From an uncultured Bacteroidales bacterium (GTDB taxonomy: Bacteria > Bacteroidota > Bacteroidia > Bacteroidales > Muribaculaceae): a stretch of DNA of 9,412 nucleotides. The position numbers and the translations under genes are program-made. Positions 1 through 7,236 of this stretch are shown in pieces; position 1 is the first letter of the stretch, and each line of letters opens with the position of its first letter. Where the stretch lies: the NCBI GenBank assembly GCA_947175585.1, contig CAMWNL010000036.1, positions 1 through 9,412 of the forward strand, written 5' to 3'. The notes below the pieces were generated by a model, which had not been told where the DNA came from, did not search any database, and worked only from the letters and a program-made list of their open reading frames with translations.

Positions 1-55
1 GTCGATATTATGGCGTCGAGCACTCGTCGCGACGATCTATTGCTTCGCGCCGAGA
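1..55 (+). repeat. 55-bp exact direct repeat, copy 1 (window edge)
   Basis: Bases 1-55 are identical to 1174-1228 and diverge at the next base (gacaagc here, ccctcaa there). The offset is 1173 bp, or 391 codons, so both copies are read in the same frame. Position 1174-1228 is the normal place for this sequence in Rho. Exact identity over 55 bases at a sequence end is what a de Bruijn assembler with k=55 leaves at a branching node. A recent duplication would look the same. Confidence 0.95.
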
Positions 56-1359
56 GACAAGCATCGGTTGCTGCTGCGACAGCTCCCATTGTATTAGGCG
101 AACCGTCGGCTAATAGCCAGTTCTCGGCCAATGCAAATAATCAGCAGCAAGGTCAAGGTAAGAAGAAAAAAAATCGCAACAATCAGAATCAGCAGTATAA
201 CGGCGATCGCGTCCAGTTCCCACAGATGCCGCGATATGATTTTGAAGATTTCATCGAGACAACCGGTGTCCTCGAAGTTGATAATGCCGGTTATGGATTC
301 CTGCGTTCGGCCGACTTCAATTATCTGCCTTCACCCGACGACGTTTATCTGACTCAACAGCAGATTAAGCAATATGGCTTGAAGACGGGTGACGTTGTCG
401 AGGCTACTGTGCGCCCTCCGAGAGAAGGCGAGAAATACTTCCCGTTGTCTACGGTCCGCAGTGTAAACGGTCGTTCACTCGATTTTATCCGCGACCGTGT
501 GCCGTTTGAGCATCTTACCCCTCTCTTCCCTGATGAAAAGTTTGATCTCACGAGCGGCCGCACATGTAATCTCTCGACGAGAGTGGTCGATATGTTCGCG
601 CCTATCGGCAAAGGCCAGCGTGGTTTGATTGTGGCGCCTCCTAAGACCGGTAAAACTATCCTTCTTAAAGATATCGCCAACGCTATAGCTGAGAATCACC
701 CCGAGACTTATATCATGATTCTCCTCATTGATGAGCGACCTGAAGAAGTAACCGACATGATGCGTAGCGTAAATGCCGAAGTTATCGCTTCAACATTCGA
801 CGAACCGGCCGACCGTCATGTTAAAATTGCAGGCATAGTTCTTGAGAAAGCCAAGCGCATGGTCGAGTGTGGTCATGACGTGGTTATACTTCTTGACTCG
901 ATCACTCGTCTTGCACGTGCGTTCAACACTGTATCTCCGGCCTCAGGTAAAATCCTTTCCGGTGGCGTTGATGCTAACGCACTTCAGAAGCCTAAACGCT
1001 TCTTCGGAGCTGCTCGTAATATCGAAGGCGGAGGTTCATTGACAATTATTGCTACCGCACTCACCGAGACAAGTTCTAAAATGGATGAAGTCATCTTTGA
1101 AGAATTCAAGGGCACAGGCAATATGGAGTTGCAGCTTGACCGCAAGTTGTCTAATAAGCGTGTATTCCCGGCCGTCGATATTATGGCGTCGAGCACTCGT
1201 CGCGACGATCTATTGCTTCGCGCCGAGACCCTCAATCGCATGTGGATTCTCCGTCGTTTCCTTTCTGATCGCAACTCGATCGAGGCGATGGAATTTATCA
1301 AGGATCGCATGGAGCGCACTCGTGACAATGACGAACTCCTCCGCACAATGGGTGATTGA
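1..1359 (+). CDS. rho: Transcription termination factor Rho, 5'-incomplete with anomalous N-terminus
   Basis: Rho is the hexameric RNA-dependent ATPase that ends transcription by pulling on nascent RNA. The frame is open from base 1, so the ATG at 10 is not a credible start. Counting from that Met, residues 17-70 form a disordered linker rich in Asn, Gln and Lys. Residues 76-155 are the cold-shock-like RNA-binding domain ([14 protein letters not shown]). The ATPase core follows: Walker [13 protein letters not shown] (205-216), the DERPEEV loop with the expected catalytic Glu242, Walker [11 protein letters not shown] with Asp296, and the [12 protein letters not shown] loop (312-323). The C-terminus is complete. 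The family's usual N-terminal helical domain is absent. In its place the first codons repeat [18 protein letters not shown], a C-terminal Rho motif also present at its proper place (residues 389-406). The protein identity is secure; the sequence before about base 56 is suspect (assembly artefact or duplication). Confidence 0.95.
   Translation, partial: VDIMASSTRRDDLLLRAERQASVAAATAPIVLGEPSANSQFSANANNQQQGQGKKKKNRNNQNQQYNGDRVQFPQMPRYDFEDFIETTGVLEVDNAGYGFLRSADFNYLPSPDDVYLTQQQIKQYGLKTGDVVEATVRPPREGEKYFPLSTVRSVNGRSLDFIRDRVPFEHLTPLFPDEKFDLTSGRTCNLSTRVVDMFAPIGKGQRGLIVAPPKTGKTILLKDIANAIAENHPETYIMILLIDERPEEVTDMMRSVNAEVIASTFDEPADRHVKIAGIVLEKAKRMVECGHDVVILLDSITRLARAFNTVSPASGKILSGGVDANALQKPKRFFGAARNIEGGGSLTIIATALTETSSKMDEVIFEEFKGTGNMELQLDRKLSNKRVFPAVDIMASSTRRDDLLLRAETLNRMWILRRFLSDRNSIEAMEFIKDRMERTRDNDELLRTMGD
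1174..1228 (+). repeat. 55-bp exact direct repeat, copy 2 (native site in rho)
   Basis: This copy encodes the conserved Rho C-terminal motif [18 protein letters not shown] in its expected context, after KRVFPA and before [10 protein letters not shown]. It is therefore the original, and the copy at bases 1-55 is the displaced one. Confidence 0.95.
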
Positions 1360-1376
1360 TAACCGCCACTCAATAA

Positions 1377-1423
1377 AAACGAAAACGGCCAATCTGTTTT
1401 TTGCAGATTGTCCGTTTTCGTTT
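1377..1423. terminator. Bidirectional intrinsic terminator between rho and exonuclease III
   Basis: A long hairpin lies between convergent genes: 12 bp (1377-1388 with 1412-1423), one mismatch, then 7 bp (caatctg 1390-1396 with cagattg 1404-1410), with a T-rich 7-nt loop. The stem is flanked by an A-run on the left and a T-run on the right within the outer stem, so it can end transcripts from both directions. Confidence 0.88.
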
Positions 1424-1436
1424 AATCTCTCGTTTT

Positions 1437-2192
1437 CTATAAAGCCAGATCAAGCTCTACGGGGCAGTGATCTGACCCGAAAATGTCGGCGCGGATATTC
1501 GCATTCTCGATTTTCGGAGCGAGTCGCTCCGAAACGACAAAGTAGTCAATACGCCAGCCGACGTTCTTCTCTCGTGCCCTCATACGGTAGCTCCACCACG
1601 AATATGCGTCGGTCAGATCCGGATGCACATGGCGGAATGTGTCGACGAACCCGGCTTCAAGAAGTTTGGTGAATTCGGCACGCTCTTCATCTGTAAAACC
1701 GGCGTTTCGACGGTTGGTCTTCGGATTTTTCAGATCGATTTCTTTGTGAGCAACGTTCATGTCTCCGCATACAATCACCGGTTTCTCCTTATCAAGCGCA
1801 ATGAGATAGTCGCGGAATGCTTTCTCCCATTCTACACGATAGTCAAGTCTCACAAGCTGATCCTGTGAGTTGGGCGTGTAGACTGTTACGAGATAGAAAT
1901 CCCCCATGTCGAGAGTTATCACTCGTCCCTCATGATCGTGTATATCTTGACCTATGCCGTAGCTGACGGATTTTGGTTCCTGCCTGGTGTATATGGCCGT
2001 GCCTGAATAGCCCTTTTTATCTGCGAGACTCCAATATGAGTGGTAGCCCTCAAATTCAGGTACGGGTATACCGGGACTCAGCTTTGTTTCCTGCAGACAG
2101 AAAAAATCGGCATTAAGATCCGAAAAAATTTCGGCAAACCCCTTGCCGCACACGGCTCTCAGGCCGTTGACATTCCATGATATAAATTTCAT
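1437..2192 (-). CDS. xth: Exodeoxyribonuclease III (AP endonuclease, ExoIII/Xth family)
   Basis: This is a Mg2+-dependent enzyme of base-excision repair that cuts DNA at abasic sites and trims 3' ends. Its 251 residues match the usual family length of about 250-270. The endonuclease/exonuclease/phosphatase fold covers the whole protein. Visible motifs are WNVNGLRA with Asn7, LQETKL with metal-binding Glu35, YTPNSQ (105-110), CGDMNVAH with Asp144 and Asn146, VGWRIDYF with Asp217, and the terminal [10 protein letters not shown] with Asp241/His242. These are the residues expected for catalysis in this family. The start [10 protein letters not shown] is the standard N-terminus, which supports the ATG at 2192. 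The gene begins 24 bp after the lptD stop on the same strand, so it is probably the second gene of an lptD-xth transcript that ends at the shared terminator. No strong Shine-Dalgarno is seen, as is common in Bacteroidota. Confidence 0.96.
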   Translation of the reverse strand: MKFISWNVNGLRAVCGKGFAEIFSDLNADFFCLQETKLSPGIPVPEFEGYHSYWSLADKKGYSGTAIYTRQEPKSVSYGIGQDIHDHEGRVITLDMGDFYLVTVYTPNSQDQLVRLDYRVEWEKAFRDYLIALDKEKPVIVCGDMNVAHKEIDLKNPKTNRRNAGFTDEERAEFTKLLEAGFVDTFRHVHPDLTDAYSWWSYRMRAREKNVGWRIDYFVVSERLAPKIENANIRADIFGSDHCPVELDLAL

Positions 2193-2216
2193 AATTAAGT
2201 GATTTTTGAACCTTGC

Positions 2217-4988
2217 TTAATACCAGACTATACCGTTTTGACGAGATGAGCGTTTGTCATACTTGAGGTCGCTGAGCAGTGACGATTTGACCGCAATATG
2301 GAAGTTGTAGCTCTTATATGGTCCGACAGGTACAAAGCTTGCGCTCATAGTAAAGCAGTGAAGGTCACGACCTATATTGCAGTTCATATAAGCGAGTTTA
2401 TGAGTGTCAAAATTGTATGAGGCCGAAAATGAGAAACTCCAGTTTTTAGTAGGTTGGATGTTACCTGAGAAACTCAGGTTCTGGGTTATACGGGAGTCAT
2501 ATTCGAGCTTCTGTTTATTGAATGCTCCATAAGAATAACCGATGGAGTAGTTGACCGACAGACTCCATGGCACAGTCCACTTCATATAACCGTCCGCATC
2601 AAACTCTCCTGACGAATTATTGTCGTTCTGCTGATCACGTTGATTGCGGCTGTATTGGTCGCCGCTCAGATCGTCTCTGTCTTTATCCTTGTCTGTAGTC
2701 TTCTTGTTGTCTTTCTTACGGCGGAACGTATCTTTATTGAATGTGTAGCTGAACGACGTGCCTGTAGAGCGCAGACGTCCTATGCCTTTTCCGGCTTTCC
2801 AGCGAGGTATATTCACTCTGACCGGATTGCCGTATGAATTGAGCTGATAAGTGTAGACATCCCAGACCGCCGAAAGGTTAAGATTAAAACCTTTGGTCAC
2901 ACGGATGAGTATTGACGAATTGATATCACTCCAGTTCATGGAGTCTGCTGCCATGTTATAGCTTTGCGACAACGATAGGTTTTCAATCAGCGAAATCTTT
3001 TTCTCGCCAATTGAGTCATTGTCGCTTTTGACTTTCATTTCAAGATTATTGCCCAGTGAATAGTTAATTGAGCCGGTCTTGCCTTCGCCGGGCACACCAT
3101 ATAACGCGTTGGGGAAGTAGTTATATCGTTTTTCGAGCATTTCGCCGTTTGCACCGAGATATTGATACTGGCCGTAGTAACCGAATAACGATGATCCGAA
3201 GTCTGGTGCATAGTTAAACGATACCGACGGAGTGAGCACGTGGCGCACCATCTTGATTTTTTTACCTAAGAAACCGAGCGGCTGGAAAAATCCATATATT
3301 TTTGTGTCAAGAGACACTGACGTCATAAAATCATAGACGTTATAAAAGTTGTAGTTTGTGTCGCAGACTTCGATACCGCGCACCTCGTCCCAGTGGCGGC
3401 GCACCTTGCTGGTGTACATTCGGTCGGTGAATCTTACTGACGGAGTGATATTGATGTAGTTGAACGCATTGAACGTTGCCGAAATCGGCACTTCGTGACG
3501 CATACCGTTGCGCCAGTCTTTTATAAGGCTTTTCTTGAAAAACACATCTTGTTTTGCGGTCAGCGAGTTTTGGAACTGGCCTGAATATGACATCTTGATT
3601 TTCTCATACCATTTTTCATCGCCGGCGCGTTTCTTGCGCTTGAAAGGGTAGAGTTGCGACATTGACACTGTCAGGTTGGGAAACGACACAGCCAGTGTCG
3701 AGTCCTGTGTGCGTTGCGACACATTGAGCGTAGTCGAGAATGACCACTTCGAATTAGGTATGCGGTATGTCATGTTGACCGTCGAACTCTTGGTGTTCTC
3801 GGTGAACGACGGAGAGTAATATGACCCGAGGTCGTTGCGCGAATAACCGCTGGTCGTGAAATTGACACTCGCCGATAGATTCATATTCGGGTTGAATTTT
3901 GCATCCTGACTGTGACTCCAGATAATCTGGAAGTTGGTCTGTGTCGAGTAGTCAGGGTCACCTTTCTCGCCGTAGATTGTCTTCAGATAGCTTAAATTGA
4001 AATTACCTGAATACTTGTAGCGCTTGACGTAGTTTGATTGGGCGCGCAGACCCCATGAACCTTTGGTGTAGACCTCGCCGGTGATGGCTGCGTCCATATT
4101 GTCGCTGATAGCGAAATAATATCCGCCGTTACTGAGATAAAAACCGCGGCTGTAGTCATCGCCGAATGTCGGCACAATCACGCCCGATGAGTAGCTGTCG
4201 GTAAACGGGAAGTATCCGAACGGCACAGCCAGTGGCAACGGCAATCCGGCGAGCACCATGTAAGTCGGTCCCGTGACTATATCTTTGCCCGGGCGTATCT
4301 TGGCTTTGGTTAGTTGAAATCCGAAGTGAGGACAGTCATGGTCATCGCAGGTTGTGTAAAATCCGTTTTGCGAGTAAAATGCTCCGTCTTCAGCTTTCTT
4401 TGCTGTTCCGCCGGTAAGATAGCCTTCGCCCTGCTGGGTGACGACGTTGGTTATGAAGCCCTTTTCGGTCGACATGTTATATCTCATCGTGGCGGCTTCA
4501 TATTCAGTGCCGTTGTCTGTGAAAACCGGTTTCCCTTCTATCTCGCCGAGTGAGTCAAGTCTTCCGACCGCATAGACCGTGTTATCAGATAGATCCATCT
4601 CGATCTGAGCCGCATCAAGTTTTATTTGTCCATAGCTGACTGAACTCTCACCAAACATAAAGGCCGAATCGCGGCGCACAATGATCATTGAGTCGCTTGA
4701 TGAGAATTCGACCGCGGTTTCAAGGTCTACTTTCTCACGCACAATGCGGCTTCGTCGTGGAGGCATGCTGTCAGGCGTGTTTGCCGGGATAATCGTGCGG
4801 TCGGAGATTCGGGCGACAGTGTCTGCCGGGACGAGCGGGTCAGCTACGACTGCCGTGTCAGCCATCACACTGTCGGTTGACGATGGTGTTGGCTGTATAT
4901 CAGTCTGTTTGTCATCGTCTTGGGCTATTGCAAGACAAAGCGAGGGCAGGAACAGCAGTATTATAATATATATTAGTGACTTTCTCAA
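2217..4988 (-). CDS. lptD: LPS-assembly outer-membrane protein LptD (OstA), Bacteroidota type
   Basis: LptD is the outer-membrane barrel that inserts lipopolysaccharide into the outer leaflet. The product has 923 residues. Residues 1-22 form a signal peptide with a likely signal peptidase I site (AIA before Gln23), followed by a D/T/P-rich stretch to about residue 80. An OstA-like periplasmic domain spans about 90-205 (FGESSVSYGQIKLDAAQIEMD, then ATMRYNMSTEKGFI). Next comes a junction with a CDDHDC cysteine pair and VLAGLPLPLAVPFGYFPF, a pattern typical of LptD homologues in this phylum. The rest alternates aromatic and polar residues like a large beta-barrel, ending in an aromatic residue (VWY). 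Residues about 755-800 are a highly charged K/D/N/Q-rich insert, probably an extracellular loop. Family assignment is firm; barrel strands and loop placement are inferred. Confidence 0.9.
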   Translation of the reverse strand: MRKSLIYIIILLFLPSLCLAIAQDDDKQTDIQPTPSSTDSVMADTAVVADPLVPADTVARISDRTIIPANTPDSMPPRRSRIVREKVDLETAVEFSSSDSMIIVRRDSAFMFGESSVSYGQIKLDAAQIEMDLSDNTVYAVGRLDSLGEIEGKPVFTDNGTEYEAATMRYNMSTEKGFITNVVTQQGEGYLTGGTAKKAEDGAFYSQNGFYTTCDDHDCPHFGFQLTKAKIRPGKDIVTGPTYMVLAGLPLPLAVPFGYFPFTDSYSSGVIVPTFGDDYSRGFYLSNGGYYFAISDNMDAAITGEVYTKGSWGLRAQSNYVKRYKYSGNFNLSYLKTIYGEKGDPDYSTQTNFQIIWSHSQDAKFNPNMNLSASVNFTTSGYSRNDLGSYYSPSFTENTKSSTVNMTYRIPNSKWSFSTTLNVSQRTQDSTLAVSFPNLTVSMSQLYPFKRKKRAGDEKWYEKIKMSYSGQFQNSLTAKQDVFFKKSLIKDWRNGMRHEVPISATFNAFNYINITPSVRFTDRMYTSKVRRHWDEVRGIEVCDTNYNFYNVYDFMTSVSLDTKIYGFFQPLGFLGKKIKMVRHVLTPSVSFNYAPDFGSSLFGYYGQYQYLGANGEMLEKRYNYFPNALYGVPGEGKTGSINYSLGNNLEMKVKSDNDSIGEKKISLIENLSLSQSYNMAADSMNWSDINSSILIRVTKGFNLNLSAVWDVYTYQLNSYGNPVRVNIPRWKAGKGIGRLRSTGTSFSYTFNKDTFRRKKDNKKTTDKDKDRDDLSGDQYSRNQRDQQNDNNSSGEFDADGYMKWTVPWSLSVNYSIGYSYGAFNKQKLEYDSRITQNLSFSGNIQPTKNWSFSFSASYNFDTHKLAYMNCNIGRDLHCFTMSASFVPVGPYKSYNFHIAVKSSLLSDLKYDKRSSRQNGIVWY

Positions 4989-5026
4989 CGTTGTCGTGGA
5001 GTCTGCGTGTACATTATATTAAGAGA

Positions 5027-5034
5027 CAAAGTTA
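5027..5034 (-). promoter_or_regulatory. Probable -7 element of the lptD promoter (TAACTTTG)
   Basis: Read on the minus strand, TAACTTTG matches the Bacteroidota -7 consensus TAnnTTTG exactly and lies 38 bp upstream of the lptD start. No TTTG is found at the expected -33 distance, so support is partial. Confidence 0.5.
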
Positions 5035-5103
5035 CTAAATCTCCGGCTTATTTTAGTCATAAGCCACTTTTTTTAACGATTTGTCGACGCAAAACAGTAT
5101 GGG

Positions 5104-5146
5104 AAAAAAGAATGAGCCTAAAGATTTCTTTTATCTTTAGACTCAT
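5104..5146 (-). terminator. Intrinsic terminator of the ferredoxin gene
   Basis: Minus-strand hairpin with a 14-bp stem (5133-5146 with 5112-5125, one mismatch) and a 7-nt loop, followed on that strand by TCTTTTTT. A second, perfect 7-bp hairpin (5156-5162 with 5166-5172) sits between the ferredoxin stop and this terminator. On the plus strand that second hairpin is followed by a T-run at 5176-5182. Confidence 0.85.
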
Positions 5147-5194
5147 GTTTCGTTACAGAGCCTCAGGCTCTGCTAATTTTTTTACAGCGACGGA

Positions 5195-5365
5195 TTATGC
5201 ACCCGGTTCGATTGCACCGCTGGGGCACACTTCTGCGCATGAACCACATTCGATGCAAGTGTCCGGATCGATGTGATAGATTTCGCCTTCTGAGATTGCT
5301 TCTACGGGGCAAACGGGAAGACAAGTTCCACAAGCCACACATGAGTCAGTAATTACGTAAGCCAT
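5195..5365 (-). CDS. Small 2[4Fe-4S] ferredoxin (clostridial type)
   Basis: A 56-residue electron carrier. It has two classic CxxCxxCxxxCP motifs: Cys9, 12, 15, 19 (CVACGTCLPVCP) and Cys37, 40, 43, 47 (CIECGSCAEVCP). Together they bind two [4Fe-4S] clusters, with the two halves related by the usual internal duplication. It probably acts in the cytoplasm as a low-potential donor or acceptor for anaerobic redox enzymes; no partner gene is adjacent. The ATG at 5365 is preferred because MAYVITDSCVACG is the normal N-terminus. A longer reading starting at 5416 would begin inside the promoter -7 element. The gene is a single transcription unit with its own promoter (5414-5446) and terminator (5104-5146). 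Identity is firm; the redox partner is unknown. Confidence 0.96.
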   Translation of the reverse strand: MAYVITDSCVACGTCLPVCPVEAISEGEIYHIDPDTCIECGSCAEVCPSGAIEPGA

Positions 5366-5413
5366 AATTGAAATTTTTAGATTATTATACGAGTTTCTAA
5401 TTGTTTTGCGCTG

Positions 5414-5446
5414 CAAATTTAATGCTTATTTTTAATATCGGACAAA
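5414..5446 (-). promoter_or_regulatory. Ferredoxin promoter, TTTG-N21-TAAATTTG
   Basis: On the minus strand, TTTG (5446-5443) is followed by 21 bases and TAAATTTG (5421-5414), a full match to the Bacteroidota sigma-ABfr promoter. Transcription would begin around 5407, leaving a leader of about 42 nt. The bases just downstream, TTTGCAGCGCAAAA on the minus strand, are identical to those at the tRNA-Ser promoter. Confidence 0.82.
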
Positions 5447-5512
5447 CATTAGGCAAAAAATATCGGTCTATCCCTAATTTTTAAGAAATCCCCACATTAA
5501 ATGAGTTTGCGA

Positions 5513-5633
5513 TCTATTGACAAAAAGACAAAAAGACACAAAGACAAAAAGTGGATAATGACTTTTTTATGTCTTTATGTCTGAAATTTCGAGGCATTGA
5601 GAAACGATCCGATATTCTATTGACAAAAAGACA
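5513..5633. repeat. 8-bp tandem repeat (gacaaaaa) with hairpin and an 18-bp direct repeat
   Basis: Four head-to-tail units occur at 5519-5550 (gacaaaaa, gacaaaaa, gacacaaa, gacaaaaa). Two related units in the opposite orientation follow at 5561-5582, so 5534-5552 can pair imperfectly with 5561-5582 around an 8-nt loop. The 18-mer tctattgacaaaaagaca at 5513-5530 recurs exactly at 5616-5633. The wider gene-free interval 5422-5803 shows nothing else recognisable except the promoter upstream of the next gene. Confidence 0.8.
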
Positions 5634-5764
5634 TAAACTTCTGGGAGGGCGACGACAATTCAGTGTATCGGTAATTGAAGTAACGATTTGATTCAGCGTA
5701 TAATCTCATTCTTCTCAGAGAAAAAAATCATGGTGAGGAATGAATTTTTATCAAATTTATTACT

Positions 5765-5772
5765 TACCTTTG
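5765..5772 (+). promoter_or_regulatory. Probable -7 element (TACCTTTG) of the first lipoprotein gene
   Basis: TACCTTTG matches TAnnTTTG and lies 31 bp upstream of the ATG at 5804, giving a leader of about 25 nt. The expected -33 region (5743-5750) is T-rich but has no exact TTTG. Confidence 0.55.
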
Positions 5773-5803
5773 CCGACAGTAAGAACTATAAAAGCTATAT
5801 CGT

Positions 5804-6622
5804 ATGAAAAAACTGCTAATTCCATTACTTTTAATCTTTTGTATGACTGCGTGCCTCGGCGATGACGAACCCAAAGACAAGATTAAAGACATTATGATGT
5901 TCGTTTCGCATGAGACCGGATTTATGTACGATGATTTTGACTATGACGCTAATTATCCGATTGTATGTATGCGCGTTATGTCAGAAGATGATCCGGGCGT
6001 CTGGCATAATCTGCCTTTTGGGTCTATCGAGGGTTTCACTTATGAGACCGGTCACGATTATGACTTGCTGGTTAAGCGCACTATTCTGGCTAATCCTCCT
6101 GCCGATGCATCTGACCGCAAATACTCGCTTGTGCGTGTTATCAGCGATAAAGTCTATCAGGAACCCAAACCTGCCGAACCTGAATTGCCGGTGACATCTG
6201 AAGCCGATATCAAATATCAGGAAAAATGCCCGTACAATAAATATGCCTTATATAAATCTCAGTTTGAAGTCAGCGCTGATGGCAAACTGTGCTATAAAGA
6301 TGGCGCGCGGACTCCCGGATATGATGCGACCCGTCTCTATCTTGAAAATATTATGGATAAGGCTGACCCGAACTTCAATGATTTTAACCGTATCCCTTAC
6401 ATGGCTTATCGGTCATACGTATTCTCTCCGCTTACCGATGAGATACGATTGGTTTATAATGATTCCGATGGACCGATGTTTAAAAATGTGATTCCGGAAG
6501 ATGAGTACAGATACATTTGCGATAATGTAGAATCAGGCACAGAACTCCGATATACACTTTTCCTTGTCAATATCGACAAACTCGGCCTCCAGAAACTCGA
6601 CTTCACAATCACGAAGATATAA
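5804..6622 (+). CDS. Putative surface lipoprotein with a DUF4377-like domain
   Basis: The 272-residue product begins with a lipoprotein signal peptide (MKKLLIPLLLIFCMTAC, lipid-modified Cys17). GDDEPKDK follows, an acidic start to the mature protein resembling the export signal that sends Bacteroidota lipoproteins to the cell surface. Residues about 48-112 (CMRV, W, IEGFTYETGHDYDLLVKRT, NPPAD, YSLVRVISDK) resemble DUF4377, a small domain common in this phylum with no known activity. Residues about 125-272 form a second part that I do not recognise; it ends in an apparent beta-rich segment (LRYTLFLVNIDKLG). The start is the only ATG that yields the signal peptide. No TonB, SusC/D or enzyme gene adjoins it, so no function can be proposed. 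The DUF match is from memory of the domain pattern and needs a profile search. Confidence 0.8.
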   Translation: MKKLLIPLLLIFCMTACLGDDEPKDKIKDIMMFVSHETGFMYDDFDYDANYPIVCMRVMSEDDPGVWHNLPFGSIEGFTYETGHDYDLLVKRTILANPPADASDRKYSLVRVISDKVYQEPKPAEPELPVTSEADIKYQEKCPYNKYALYKSQFEVSADGKLCYKDGARTPGYDATRLYLENIMDKADPNFNDFNRIPYMAYRSYVFSPLTDEIRLVYNDSDGPMFKNVIPEDEYRYICDNVESGTELRYTLFLVNIDKLGLQKLDFTITKI

Positions 6623-6642
6623 TTTACTCAGGCCCATTCCTT

Positions 6643-6741
6643 GACAACCGACAGTTCGACAAAGGTAACAAGGAGTTAGACCGCCTGACCGCCAATCTCC
6701 CTTCTGTCATGAAGGAAGTGAACCGAGCACAGAACTGGTGA
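6643..6741 (+). pseudogene. C-terminal remnant of an unidentified protein gene
   Basis: In one frame the bases read DNRQFDKGNKELDRLTANLP and then SVMKEVNRAQNW followed by TGA. The composition is coding-like with an amphipathic helix pattern, but there is no start codon, and the frame runs back into the preceding lipoprotein gene. Part of it (6676-6724) is repeated in degraded form at 6986-7034 with 35 of 49 bases matching. The substitutions largely preserve the protein (LDxhTxNLxSV, h = Leu or Ile), which supports a former coding role. The parent gene is not recognised. Confidence 0.5.
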
Positions 6742-6754
6742 ATAAAACTTTAGA

Positions 6755-6880
6755 TTACGCTTTCTTCCTATTTTTCTGATACTTACTATTTTTCTGATAT
6801 TTCTTGTGATAGTGACCACCTATCAAGCCACCAATTATACCTGCTGCTATAGGCAGGTATGAGTACCAAGGTAAATTCAT
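6755..6880 (-). CDS. Small single-span membrane protein, 41 residues, unrecognised
   Basis: The product starts MNLPWYSYLP. It continues with a short Gly/Ile-rich hydrophobic segment (IAAGIIGGLIGG, residues 11-22) of glycine-zipper character, then His-Tyr-His and a strongly basic tail (KKYQKNSKYQKNRKKA) that contains a tandem KYQKN repeat. This looks like one membrane helix with a cytoplasmic Lys-rich tail, anchored in the inner membrane by the positive-inside rule. It is read opposite to the lipoprotein genes on either side. A perfect TAACTTTG -7 element lies 28 bp upstream, suggesting its own transcript. No function is known to me. It could be a membrane-acting small protein such as a regulator or type I toxin, but nothing beyond its size and composition supports that. 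Confidence 0.6.
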   Translation of the reverse strand: MNLPWYSYLPIAAGIIGGLIGGHYHKKYQKNSKYQKNRKKA

Positions 6881-6907
6881 AATATAATTTTTAAATCATT
6901 TAATATA

Positions 6908-6915
6908 CAAAGTTA
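6908..6915 (-). promoter_or_regulatory. Probable -7 element (TAACTTTG) for the 41-codon gene
   Basis: On the minus strand, TAACTTTG fits TAnnTTTG exactly and lies 28 bp from the ATG at 6880. The -33 region (about 6934-6938) reads TTTTT and not TTTG, so it is a partial match. Confidence 0.5.
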
Positions 6916-6985
6916 AAAAATAGTTTTCGAACGAAAAAGTTAAGCGAGGAAAAATAATTAAAAAATTGAAATGTTAGACTGTTCG

Positions 6986-7042
6986 TTAGACCATATAACC
7001 ACCAATCTCTTTTCTGTTATCAGAGATATGAACATAACATGA
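6986..7042 (+). pseudogene. Second, more degraded copy of the unidentified C-terminal fragment
   Basis: The frame reads LDHITTNLFSVIRDMNIT then TGA, compared with LDRLTANLPSVMKEVN in the copy at 6676-6724. Over 49 aligned bases, 35 match. No open frame extends upstream of it in the same phase as a recognisable protein. The remaining bases to 7236 hold only a weak 5-bp hairpin (7067-7080) and the tentative promoter described next. Confidence 0.45.
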
Positions 7043-7155
7043 GGGCGAGGCTTCGGAGTGTAAAAAGTGGTCGAAATCACCTATTTTGTACCTTTATTGG
7101 TTATTTGGGCAAACTCGCAAATTTTCAGAGTCTAAAACTTTTGTATTCCAATTCT

Positions 7156-7186
7156 TTTGCATAAATTCGCCATAGGATTGACCTTG
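7156..7186 (+). promoter_or_regulatory. Tentative promoter of the second lipoprotein gene
   Basis: TTTG (7156-7159), 19 bases, then TGACCTTG (7179-7186), which matches 6 of 8 positions when lined up with TAnnTTTG-type elements. It is 50 bp upstream of the ATG at 7237. The spacing is right but the -7 element is imperfect. Confidence 0.3.
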
Positions 7187-7236
7187 GCTCACGTTTATTA
7201 TATAACATAGATATTAAAAAACTAAAATATTAAAAT

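Noticed and set aside
10..1359. Rho starting at the ATG at base 10
   Set aside because: The frame is open through base 1, and the first residues duplicate a C-terminal Rho motif, so this Met is an internal codon of displaced sequence.
4932..4988. LptD as a lipoprotein (Cys18 in the signal region)
   Set aside because: The residues before Cys18 (PSL) do not form a lipobox; AIA before Gln23 fits signal peptidase I and an integral barrel.
5366..5416. 17-residue N-terminal extension of the ferredoxin
   Set aside because: It would start inside the -7 element (5414-5421), upstream of the predicted transcription start, and adds residues absent from normal small ferredoxins.
5519..5582. CRISPR array or integron-type array from the gacaaaaa units
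   Set aside because: Units are 8 bp with no spacers, and there are no cas or integrase genes.
5730..5807. 25-codon frame (MVRNEF...) whose stop overlaps the lipoprotein ATG
   Set aside because: It spans the likely promoter of the lipoprotein gene and has no protein-like features; the ATGA overlap is probably chance.
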